From an uncultured Agitococcus sp. (lineage in GTDB: Bacteria > Pseudomonadota > Gammaproteobacteria > Pseudomonadales > Moraxellaceae): 12,823 nt of DNA. The notes under the pieces were generated by a model. The model searched no databases and was not told the DNA's origin. It worked only from the letters and a program-made list of their open reading frames with translations. The position numbers were made by a program, and so were the translations under genes. Of the stretch, positions 7,285 through 12,823 are shown piece after piece. Numbering within the stretch: the first letter of the stretch is position 1; every line of letters begins with the position of its first letter. Where the stretch lies: positions 1 through 12,823 of the forward strand of contig NZ_CALETI010000129.1 of assembly GCF_937920075.1 (NCBI RefSeq), written 5' to 3'.

Positions 7285-7545
7285 TCAAAAACTTTGTTTG
7301 TCATATTCTGCATGAGTACCCACCCACTCTATAACCACTAATCCACGTTGATAACGAACCTTAACCACTAAGCGATAATGATTACCTTTGATATTGAAGA
7401 TAACTCGGTTATCCGCTAAAAAATCAGCACTGGGGTAACGCTGTTTAATATCATGTGATGTTTGCCAGTGACTATGCGCTACTTCAATCTGCCAAGCGTC
7501 TAAGGCTTTTCGTGCATTAGCGTGTTTGCGCTTAAAGTCTTGCAA
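7285..7545 (-). CDS. higB: HigB-type mRNA interferase toxin with defective start
   Basis: Matches the HigB toxin family (ribosome-dependent mRNase): AWQIEVAHSHWQTSHDIKQRY, then SADFLADNRVIFNIKGNHYRLVVKV, then the C-terminal EWVGTHAEYDK signature. The only conventional start in frame is TTG at 7545, which gives 86 residues with no ribosome site. The frame stays open upstream to a stop at 7600-7602, and the codons from 7569 read V-E-L-L-G-L-P-L-L, matching the conserved M/V-E-L-L-G start of this subfamily (about 94 residues). The codon at that place is GTC, 6 nt after AAGG, so the natural start seems to have mutated from GTG. ATGs at 7583 and 7574 are in another frame and hit a stop at codon 9 and codon 6. 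The toxin is therefore either made poorly, made as a shorter form, or silent. The catalytic C-terminal part is intact. Confidence 0.82.
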   Translation of the reverse strand: MQDFKRKHANARKALDAWQIEVAHSHWQTSHDIKQRYPSADFLADNRVIFNIKGNHYRLVVKVRYQRGLVVIEWVGTHAEYDKQSF

Positions 7546-7601
7546 AAGGGGTAAGCCTAATAATTCGACGTCATGCCTTGCATATTTATTAAACGACTTT
7601 T

Positions 7602-7630
7602 AGTGTATTCCCAAATAGGGAATACATCAA
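7602..7630 (-). promoter_or_regulatory. higBA promoter with overlapping palindromic operator
   Basis: On the minus strand TTGATG (7625-7630) and TACACT (7602-7607) are separated by exactly 17 nt. A perfect inverted repeat, TGTATTCCC (7604-7612) and GGGAATACA (7618-7626) with a 5-bp centre, fills the spacer and overlaps both hexamers. This suits autorepression by HigA or the HigBA complex. Transcription would begin near 7595, leaving a very short leader before the toxin frame. Confidence 0.75.
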
Positions 7631-7652
7631 CTAGAAATCGTATCAAGACAAA

Positions 7653-7672
7653 CCGTGATAGTCCGCGACAAA
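7653..7672 (+). repeat. Phased decamer repeats between int and higB
   Basis: Two head-to-tail units, CCGTGATAGT and CCGCGACAAA, 10 bp apart. The first 16 bases match the block at 9032-9017 (minus strand) at 14 of 16 positions, so the integrase gene sits between inward-facing inverted copies. The first 18 bases match 6840-6857 at 15 of 18 positions. Confidence 0.6.
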
Positions 7673-7681
7673 ACACAACAC

Positions 7682-7710
7682 AATAAAAAACCGCCTTTTG
7701 TTGGCGGTTT
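7682..7710 (-). terminator. Rho-independent terminator of the integrase gene
   Basis: AAACCGCC (7688-7695) and GGCGGTTT (7703-7710) form an 8-bp stem with a 7-nt loop. On the minus strand it is followed by TTTTTTATTG. It lies 25 nt after the int stop. Confidence 0.9.
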
Positions 7711-7734
7711 ATATGGCAAGGCTTAGACAAGGTT

Positions 7735-8940
7735 TTAACTGGCTTTCACAAATTGCAGCACTTTACCTGTCCGCACGTTATCTAAATAATTTGCCCAGTC
7801 TTGCATCATTTGCCGTCTATACGGTAAATGTTGGGCATGGTTATAAGCGGCTGCTACTTTGTTTTTTTCATTGTGTGATAACTGCCGCTCGATAGCATCA
7901 TGCAAATAGCCTTGTTCATGCAAAATGGTACTTGCTAAGCCTCTAAAACCGTGTCCAGTCATACGGCCTTTGTAACCCATACGTGCTATAGCATTAGTAA
8001 TAAAGTTTTCACTGTATGGCTTGCGAGATGCTGTATTAAAAAACACATAAGGCGAATTTAAGCCCATTGCTTTTATTTCCTCCAGTATCTCTAAGGCTTG
8101 AGCCGATAAAGGCACAATATGCTTAGTTTCTTTTTTCATCTTATTGGCTGGGATACGCCATTCTTTCGCCTCAAAATCTATTTCTGCCCATTCCATAAAA
8201 CGAACCTCTATTGTTCGGGCAAATGTCAGGTTAATAAACTTTAAGCCTAGTCTTGTTAATACATCACCATCATAGGCATCTATTCTGCTTAAAAACTCAG
8301 GTAAATCTTTGGTATCAATACGCACCATATTTACCACTTTGCGCGGTTTTAAGGCTTCGGTTAACCCATCTGTAGGGTCGTAGGTCGTTACTCCCTCACA
8401 CATAGCCTGACGAAATACACAACCTGCTAAACGAATCATTCGTCTTGCCATTTCCCCTGCCCCTCTGTCTTCTACTTTTCGGGCGGCTGCCAAAATCTCA
8501 GGGCTTTTAATTTTATCTATAGGAATTTGGCCAATAAAAGGAATAAGGTCTTTTTCAAGTAAACTGCTATCACGCTTAAAAGTATCAGGCTTAATGGTTG
8601 ATTGCCTGTCTAATAACCACTTACGCGCCCACACTTCAAAACTATTCACATTGTCGATAATTTCTTTGGCTTGTTTTTTGGCTTTACTGGGGTCTATGCC
8701 TTGCTCTATTTGCTGTCTTGCCTCATCACGTTTACGCCTTGCCTCTGCTAAAGAGACTTGAGGATATTTGCCAATGGTTAAACTTCGCTGCTTGCCCTCA
8801 AAACGATAAGCATACGTCCATGACATTCGGCCATTTCTAAAAATGTGTAATTGCAAGCCATGAGTATCACTATGTTTGCTTGGCTCGCTTTCTTGCTCGG
8901 TAGGTGCTTTTAGCTTTTTGATTTTGGCATCGGTTAGCAT
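7735..8940 (-). CDS. P4-like tyrosine site-specific integrase
   Basis: A 401-residue tyrosine recombinase, expected to insert and (with a directionality factor) excise the island at the neighbouring tRNA gene. I chose ATG 8940 (MLTDAKIKKLKAP), the usual start of the DUF4102 arm-binding domain. The frame runs further up to a TTG at 9036, but those codons only translate the repeat region and encode no domain. Residues about 1-90 are the DUF4102 domain (THGLQLHIFRNGRMSW, YRFEGKQRSLTIGKYPQVSLAEAR). The core-binding domain lies at about 110-200. Catalytic residues are R242 (ARTIE), H330 and R333 (GHGFRG), H356 (QLSHNE) and Y366 (AAYNHA), so the enzyme looks intact. Repeats at 8943-8990 directly before the start may be arm or operator sites. 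No excisionase (AlpA-like) gene is seen nearby. Its own terminator follows. Confidence 0.93.
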   Translation of the reverse strand: MLTDAKIKKLKAPTEQESEPSKHSDTHGLQLHIFRNGRMSWTYAYRFEGKQRSLTIGKYPQVSLAEARRKRDEARQQIEQGIDPSKAKKQAKEIIDNVNSFEVWARKWLLDRQSTIKPDTFKRDSSLLEKDLIPFIGQIPIDKIKSPEILAAARKVEDRGAGEMARRMIRLAGCVFRQAMCEGVTTYDPTDGLTEALKPRKVVNMVRIDTKDLPEFLSRIDAYDGDVLTRLGLKFINLTFARTIEVRFMEWAEIDFEAKEWRIPANKMKKETKHIVPLSAQALEILEEIKAMGLNSPYVFFNTASRKPYSENFITNAIARMGYKGRMTGHGFRGLASTILHEQGYLHDAIERQLSHNEKNKVAAAYNHAQHLPYRRQMMQDWANYLDNVRTGKVLQFVKAS

Positions 8941-8942
8941 TT

Positions 8943-8990
8943 GTTGGTATTTTCCGTGTTGGTATTTTTCATACCAACAAATATACCAAC
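8943..8990. repeat. Four copies of GTTGGTAT directly upstream of int
   Basis: GTTGGTAT occurs at 8943-8950 and 8958-8965, and its complement ATACCAAC at 8971-8978 and 8983-8990. The inner pair forms a hairpin with loop TTTTC. All four are exact, within 48 bp, ending 2 bp before the int start codon. Likely binding sites for the integrase itself or a regulator; they would also structure the mRNA start. Confidence 0.75.
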
Positions 8991-9012
8991 AAAATAGCGT
9001 GGTTTGCCATAC

Positions 9013-9032
9013 ACCATCGCGGCCTATCGCGG
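9013..9032 (-). repeat. Phased decamer repeats upstream of int
   Basis: On the minus strand CCGCGATAGG is directly followed by CCGCGATGGT, two units one helical turn apart. This pair gives the cleanest form of the consensus seen at four places in the island. Confidence 0.65.
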
Positions 9033-9036
9033 ACAA

Positions 9037-9071
9037 TAAAAAACCCCAAAGTATTGCTACTATTGGGGTTT
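9037..9071 (-). terminator. Rho-independent terminator of the tRNA-Val transcript
   Basis: AAACCCCAA (9041-9049) and TTGGGGTTT (9063-9071) form a 9-bp stem, followed on the minus strand by TTTTTTATTG. It lies about 34 nt past the tRNA 3' end and isolates the integrase from tRNA transcription. Confidence 0.85.
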
Positions 9072-9075
9072 GTGG

Positions 9076-9095
9076 CCTATGGCGGCCTACCGTGT
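9076..9095 (-). repeat. Phased decamer repeats next to the tRNA 3' end
   Basis: On the minus strand ACACGGTAGG is directly followed by CCGCCATAGG. The second unit, extended to 16 bases, matches the 9032-9017 block at 13 of 16 positions. The block ends 10 bp from the tRNA CCA, where an integrase arm site would be expected. Confidence 0.55.
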
Positions 9096-9104
9096 ACTAG
9101 AATT

Positions 9105-9181
9105 TGGTAGACGTAACTGGACTCGAACCAGCGACCCCCACCATGTCAAGGTGGTGCTCTAACCAACTGAGCTATACGTCT
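9105..9181 (-). tRNA. tRNA-Val (anticodon GAC)
   Basis: A 77-nt tRNA with encoded CCA. Acceptor AGACGTA pairs fully with TACGTCT, the D-arm is GCTC...GAGC, the anticodon stem CCACC/GGTGG holds loop TTGACAT (anticodon GAC, reading GUC valine codons), and the T-arm carries TTCGAGT. It lies 47 nt downstream of the tgpA-like stop on the same strand. Its 3' end faces the integrase, the usual arrangement for a tRNA used as an attachment site. Confidence 0.96.
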
Positions 9182-9193
9182 AAAGAGGGCATA

Positions 9194-9222
9194 ATTCTAT
9201 ATAAGCCCTTACAAATAAGCAA
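9194..9222 (-). promoter_or_regulatory. Promoter of tRNA-Val
   Basis: On the minus strand TTGCTT (9217-9222), a 17-nt spacer and TAGAAT (9194-9199, 5 of 6 consensus bases), followed by GC-rich GCCC before the start region, as is common at stable-RNA promoters. A weak inverted repeat AAGCAAGT/ACTTGCTT at the tgpA-like stop overlaps the -35. Confidence 0.6.
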
Positions 9223-9228
9223 GTCTTT

Positions 9229-11244
9229 TTATACTTGCTTCGTTTTTTGTGGTTGATAACTGGGCAATTTATGAAGTAATTGCTTGAGTTTTTGGGTACT
9301 TGATGATGCGTTTTGCTGATAACGCAACATACAATATTCTTGTTCAATCGCTATAAGAACATCTTGCCAATGTGGTTGTGCAATTTGTAAACGCTGCAAA
9401 TATGCCACGACACCCTCTCCTTGCTGCCTAGATAAACCCCGTTTGCTTAAACGATATGACAAATTAAGAATCACTTTATCTGCTGGATGATGTCTTTTTT
9501 GGCCTTTTAAAATTGTCCACACTGCCAACAACCCTGCTATCACAAATAAAGCAACAAACATAATGGCAATACGTTTCCAAATTGAGGAGTCACCTAAGAG
9601 TTTTAATAACAATTGATCTTGTTGAGCCGAATCATAACCCACAATATCTTTTTGCCAGCGATAATTTAAATAATCTGCCATATTTCTCAATTGGCTAAAC
9701 AATTTATAATTACTATATTTTAAAGTGCTTAGAGTTGAACTTCCCCAAACTTGCTGATTATCTGCTAAATCTGTCATGCCTTTTTCAATACGTTCAGGTG
9801 CAATAGCTCCTGTAGGGTCTAATAGTGTCCAACCTTTATTAGGCAACCATGCTTCTACCCATGCATGGGCATCCATTTGTCTTACTTGCCACGAGTCTCC
9901 TGTTGGACTCCACTCTCCACCTTGATACCCAACGACAACACGAGCAGGAATACCCGCTGCCCGTAATAAAAAAGTAAATGCCGATGAATAATGCTCACAA
10001 AATCCGCGCTTAGTTTTAAATAAAAAATCGTCAATCCGATTTTCTCCTAACAAAGGCGGCTCTAAGGTGTAATAAAAATTACTTTTTCTAAACCATGCTA
10101 ATACAGCCTGAATATATGCTTCATCCGAAGCATAAAACTTTCGCCATTGTTGAGCCATTTGATGCGCAGTTGCATTACCTTTTTCGGGTAACTTTAACAT
10201 TTCTTGTCTTAACCAAAATGGCAAATTGGCATCCAAACTTATTTTTTTAAATTGCATGACTTCATAGCTAAAGCGTTCAAATACAGGAACACGACTAACC
10301 AATCTAAAATCACGCGTAAGACCTATTCCTTTATCTCGAGAATATGGCACCATCAAACTATACAACCACACTTGGTCAGTTGGCTCCAAAATAACTTTAT
10401 AATGTGTGGGTTTTTGCTGAACAATCTGTATTTGAGTTTCAGCCCATTGAGGTAAAGGAAACTCTGACCATGCTGCATTTTCATCGGCAAAAACAGAGAG
10501 TTGACTTGTGCGCCATGTCGTTCCGTCAAAGTTACTTAAGGTTAAACCTCGCCAATATAATTCTGACTTAGGTGGAATATTTTTTTTGTCCTCAAACTCA
10601 ACACGAAAAGCTAGTTCGGTAGATTGACTTAATTTAGCCAAATCTCCTGGTGACATATTATCGGACATGCCTGTTTTTCCTGTTCCCTCCGTTAATTTAA
10701 TTGTCCATAAAGGTGGTAAACGTGGAAAAAATAAATATAAAACGATCATCAATGGCAAAGCTTGCCCCAATAACATCAAGGATTTTTTAAGGGCAATTTT
10801 GATAGATATACTTTGATTTTGAGCCACATAAGCCATTGTCACCCAAATAATACCCAAAGCAGCATATAACGTTGTCCATAAACTTTTTTCAAAGAGAAAT
10901 TGTGCTGCCAAAATAAAATAAGACAAGGTTAAAACCACATAACAGTCACGCTCATCACGGGTTTCTAATAATTTTAATGCCGCACACAAAATTAAAAATG
11001 CCGTGCCTGCTTCAGGGCCAAACCATGTATTGTAAGCGTATTTAATTGCCGCAATACTGGCTATAACTAACAAAGCTTTAATAAGAGTATTGGGTAACGG
11101 TAAACGTTGTTCAATGGCAGGAATGCGCCATAAAAAACACAGCAAAATTGCAATATCAAGCCACAAATCTAAACGTTGCCAATGTGGCAAAATCACTATA
11201 AATAATGCTGATAATAAAGCATAACGCGAAGCCAAACGATTCAT
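9229..11244 (-). CDS. tgpA: TgpA-type membrane transglutaminase-like protein (DUF3488-transglutaminase-DUF4129)
   Basis: A 671-residue inner-membrane protein. The first 180 residues or so contain about six hydrophobic helices (DUF3488/TgpA N-terminal domain, ending VLYLFFPRLPPLW). A periplasmic part follows with a transglutaminase-like core: C416 in RGFCEHYSSAF, H460 in MDAHAWVEAW and D476 in LLDPTG form the expected triad. A further helix (IAIMFVALFVIAGLLAVWTIL, about 555-575) leads to a cytoplasmic DUF4129-type tail. The natural substrate is not established; in Pseudomonas aeruginosa tgpA is reported essential. The gene overlaps the DUF58 stop by ATGA and has a good GAGGAG ribosome site, so it is translationally coupled to it. 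It is the last gene of the MoxR-DUF58-TgpA operon. Confidence 0.93.
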   Translation of the reverse strand: MNRLASRYALLSALFIVILPHWQRLDLWLDIAILLCFLWRIPAIEQRLPLPNTLIKALLVIASIAAIKYAYNTWFGPEAGTAFLILCAALKLLETRDERDCYVVLTLSYFILAAQFLFEKSLWTTLYAALGIIWVTMAYVAQNQSISIKIALKKSLMLLGQALPLMIVLYLFFPRLPPLWTIKLTEGTGKTGMSDNMSPGDLAKLSQSTELAFRVEFEDKKNIPPKSELYWRGLTLSNFDGTTWRTSQLSVFADENAAWSEFPLPQWAETQIQIVQQKPTHYKVILEPTDQVWLYSLMVPYSRDKGIGLTRDFRLVSRVPVFERFSYEVMQFKKISLDANLPFWLRQEMLKLPEKGNATAHQMAQQWRKFYASDEAYIQAVLAWFRKSNFYYTLEPPLLGENRIDDFLFKTKRGFCEHYSSAFTFLLRAAGIPARVVVGYQGGEWSPTGDSWQVRQMDAHAWVEAWLPNKGWTLLDPTGAIAPERIEKGMTDLADNQQVWGSSTLSTLKYSNYKLFSQLRNMADYLNYRWQKDIVGYDSAQQDQLLLKLLGDSSIWKRIAIMFVALFVIAGLLAVWTILKGQKRHHPADKVILNLSYRLSKRGLSRQQGEGVVAYLQRLQIAQPHWQDVLIAIEQEYCMLRYQQNASSSTQKLKQLLHKLPSYQPQKTKQV

Positions 11245-12212
11245 AATGGCTCCTCAAATAAAGCCAACGCTCGCAAACATTGTTGTTGATGTTGATGGCC
11301 TGTACCTACTTCTATTTTTTTATGCGGCAATTTTAAGGCAAATGGCTGTTGTTGCTCGGTTAATCTAAGCACCCACCATGCCAAACGCGATAATCTGTTT
11401 TCTTTATCTAAGCCCTGAAAGGCTAAATAATCTAAAGTATTGCTACCTGTGACAGGTTCACTATAAGTTTTGACTAACATTCCTTGTCCACGTGCTAAAT
11501 GTTTCCATGATACATGGGCTAATGGATCACCCTCATTAAATTTTTTTAAGCCTTCAAAATCTTCAATGCCTACTTTGCGTTTTTGGCTATGTTCTGCTTG
11601 TTCTTTATCACCAGAGCCAGAAGGCAATTCATCTGAAGCGATAGGTTGAGGATAGACAATTGCGGTTAAATCTAAATCTAGCCATGTCCATGCGCGTAAT
11701 AAACCCAAGGGATAAAATGTGGTCATTTTTAAACGCGGCGGCTGAAAACGTCCTCGTTGCTCAGTTCGTAAAAATAAAGTCACCTCTGTTTGACCATCTA
11801 CAATTTCAACTTGCTCTTTAACTCCCCCCCAATCCAATAACAAAGAATAATATAAGCGTTTATTGGTGGGTGTTAATCGAATCGTAAAGGCTACAACATC
11901 CCCTGCAAAAGCCTCACCTCCGGCAATGGCGTTAATTTTTAACCCCGATAAATTGGCAAAAGTATGATGAATACCTATCACCAATAAACTACCCAAGAAA
12001 AAACAAAAACCGAGTATTAGATTGTTAGCGTAGTTTATGCCTGCAATAAATAATGCCAATAACAATAACGACATCATACCGCCATAAGACGATAAAAAAA
12101 TAAATACACGTCGTTGATTAAGAATGACTTCTTTGGCTCGTGGAATGCGGCGGCTTAACCATTGCTGCCAACGTGTTTTGTATGCTTGTTTTAGGCGGTC
12201 TATAATTGCCAT
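11241..12212 (-). CDS. DUF58 membrane protein of the MoxR operon
   Basis: A 323-residue DUF58 protein. Two adjacent hydrophobic segments lie at about residues 33-90 (VFIFLSSYGGMMSLLLLALF, then NLILGFCFFLGSLLVIGIHH), followed by a beta-rich part. The family signature is seen at about residues 215-245: EDFEGLKKFNEGDPLAHVSWKHLARG and MLVKTYSEP. The region after it is short compared with longer DUF58 proteins that carry a full vWA fold. DUF58 proteins are regularly encoded between a MoxR ATPase and a TgpA transglutaminase and are thought to act with them at the membrane; the exact role is unknown. The start lies 3 nt after the moxR-like stop and its own stop overlaps the next gene by 4 nt. Confidence 0.9.
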   Translation of the reverse strand: MAIIDRLKQAYKTRWQQWLSRRIPRAKEVILNQRRVFIFLSSYGGMMSLLLLALFIAGINYANNLILGFCFFLGSLLVIGIHHTFANLSGLKINAIAGGEAFAGDVVAFTIRLTPTNKRLYYSLLLDWGGVKEQVEIVDGQTEVTLFLRTEQRGRFQPPRLKMTTFYPLGLLRAWTWLDLDLTAIVYPQPIASDELPSGSGDKEQAEHSQKRKVGIEDFEGLKKFNEGDPLAHVSWKHLARGQGMLVKTYSEPVTGSNTLDYLAFQGLDKENRLSRLAWWVLRLTEQQQPFALKLPHKKIEVGTGHQHQQQCLRALALFEEPL

Positions 12213-12215
12213 GAC

Positions 12216-12823
12216 TTACTCAATGACATCAACAGCGTTTAATAATTGACTGGTTAATGAGTGCATCTTTTGTTGATCTTCCATACTGCCTCTTAAACGA
12301 TGCTCAGCAACCGCAGGCAAAACGGCTTGGACGTCTTCGGGAATAGCATAATTACGCCCTTCAATGAATGCCCATGCTTGTGTGGCACGTTTAAGAGCTA
12401 GCAAACCTCGCGGAGATAAACCATGTGGGAAATCGCGACTTTGACGGGTGTGAATGACTAAACGTTGTAAATAATCAATCACTGCATCACTCAAATGAAT
12501 AGTAAGAATTTGCTCTTGCCATGCTTGTAAACGCTCAGCATCAGCCAACGCAGGTAGCAAAGTCAACATTTGGCGACGGTCTTTACCAGTTAATAATTCT
12601 CGCTCTGCACGTGGGTCTGGATAACCTAGCTGAATACGCATTAAAAAACGATCTAATTGCGATTCAGGCAATGGAAAAGTACCCATTTGATGACTGGGAT
12701 TTTGCGTAGCAATGACAAAAAAAGGTTTAGGTAAGGTTCGAGTCACTCCATCACTGGTCACTTGTCCTTCTTCCATAGCTTCTAACAAAGCACTTTGTGT
12801 TTTAGGGCTAGTACGGTTAATTT
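12216..12823 (-). CDS. MoxR-family AAA+ ATPase, C-terminal part
   Basis: The frame is open to the window edge, so the N-terminus and the Walker A region lie beyond it. The visible 202 residues or so start INRTSPKTQSALLEAMEEGQVT, the region after Walker B in MoxR proteins. They continue with ATQNP (sensor 1), GTFPLPESQLDRFLMRI (arginine-finger region) and the C-terminal lid with HGLSPRGLLALKRATQAWAF and the closing IPEDVQAVLPAVAEHRL. MoxR ATPases act as chaperone-like machines, often with DUF58 or vWA partners encoded next to them, as here. A TTG at 12788 is internal, not a start. It leads the operon within this window, with 3 nt to the DUF58 gene. Confidence 0.95.
   Translation of the reverse strand, partial: INRTSPKTQSALLEAMEEGQVTSDGVTRTLPKPFFVIATQNPSHQMGTFPLPESQLDRFLMRIQLGYPDPRAERELLTGKDRRQMLTLLPALADAERLQAWQEQILTIHLSDAVIDYLQRLVIHTRQSRDFPHGLSPRGLLALKRATQAWAFIEGRNYAIPEDVQAVLPAVAEHRLRGSMEDQQKMHSLTSQLLNAVDVIE

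Larger units (their letters stand above)
6830..9104. mobile_element. Very small tRNA-Val-associated integrative island (int + higBA)
   Basis: A P4-like integrase begins just past the 3' end of tRNA-Val, with a HigB/HigA pair as the only other gene content. Phased decamer repeats occur next to the tRNA, at the int start, between int and higB, and beyond higA. The left limit given here is the last repeat block. I searched by eye for a second copy of the tRNA 3' end in 5700-6870 and found none, so the outer att site is either diverged, lost with the IS deletion, or elsewhere. The island call is inference from gene content and repeat layout. Confidence 0.5.

Noticed and set aside
8943..8990. Possible CRISPR-like repeats
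   Set aside because: The units are 8 bp, in both orientations, with spacing of 12-15 bp; no array and no cas genes.
8941..9036. Longer integrase start at TTG 9036
   Set aside because: The extra 32 residues translate repeat DNA, and the DUF4102 domain begins normally at ATG 8940.
9218..9240. AAGCAAGT/ACTTGCTT inverted repeat as terminator of the transglutaminase gene
   Set aside because: It overlaps the stop codon, is AT-rich and is not followed by a T run on the minus strand.

Overview
The window is AT-rich bacterial chromosome, probably from a gammaproteobacterium of the Moraxellaceae (Acinetobacter/Agitococcus-like). This placement rests on base composition and protein character (AraC-type regulator, RhlE-like helicase with an Arg-rich tail, MoxR-DUF58-TgpA operon, Ig-like surface protein); no marker gene fixes the genus.

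Left block (1-3680): the 3' part of a large Ig-like (Big_1-type) surface protein gene ends at a strong terminator. An AraC-family regulator follows. Convergent with it, 5 nt away, is a small membrane-anchored protein made almost only of the nucleotide-binding domain of a copper-type P-type ATPase.

Middle block (3781-6120): a DEAD-box RNA helicase gene on the minus strand, with a terminator hairpin after it and an apparent leader of about 400 nt containing several small hairpins before it.

Accessory block (6270-9104): it lies between the helicase promoter and a tRNA-Val(GAC) gene. From left to right it holds the 3' end of an IS3-family element, a HigB/HigA toxin-antitoxin pair and a P4-like tyrosine integrase beside the tRNA 3' end. 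A decamer close to CCGCGATAGG occurs in head-to-tail, 10-bp-phased runs at four places, facing inward from the two sides of the integrase and again at the far side of higBA. I read 6830-9104 as a very small tRNA-targeted island (int plus higBA), though no duplicated tRNA 3' end is visible. HigB lacks a normal start codon: the expected N-terminus begins at GTC, 6 nt after an AAGG, so the toxin may be poorly made or inactive. Its promoter has a perfect 9-bp-arm palindrome filling the -35/-10 spacer.

Right block (9105-12823): tRNA-Val, then, reading upstream on the same strand, a tightly packed operon MoxR ATPase - DUF58 - TgpA-type transglutaminase. The MoxR gene runs off the window end. The three gene products are a recurrent set thought to act at or near the cell envelope.
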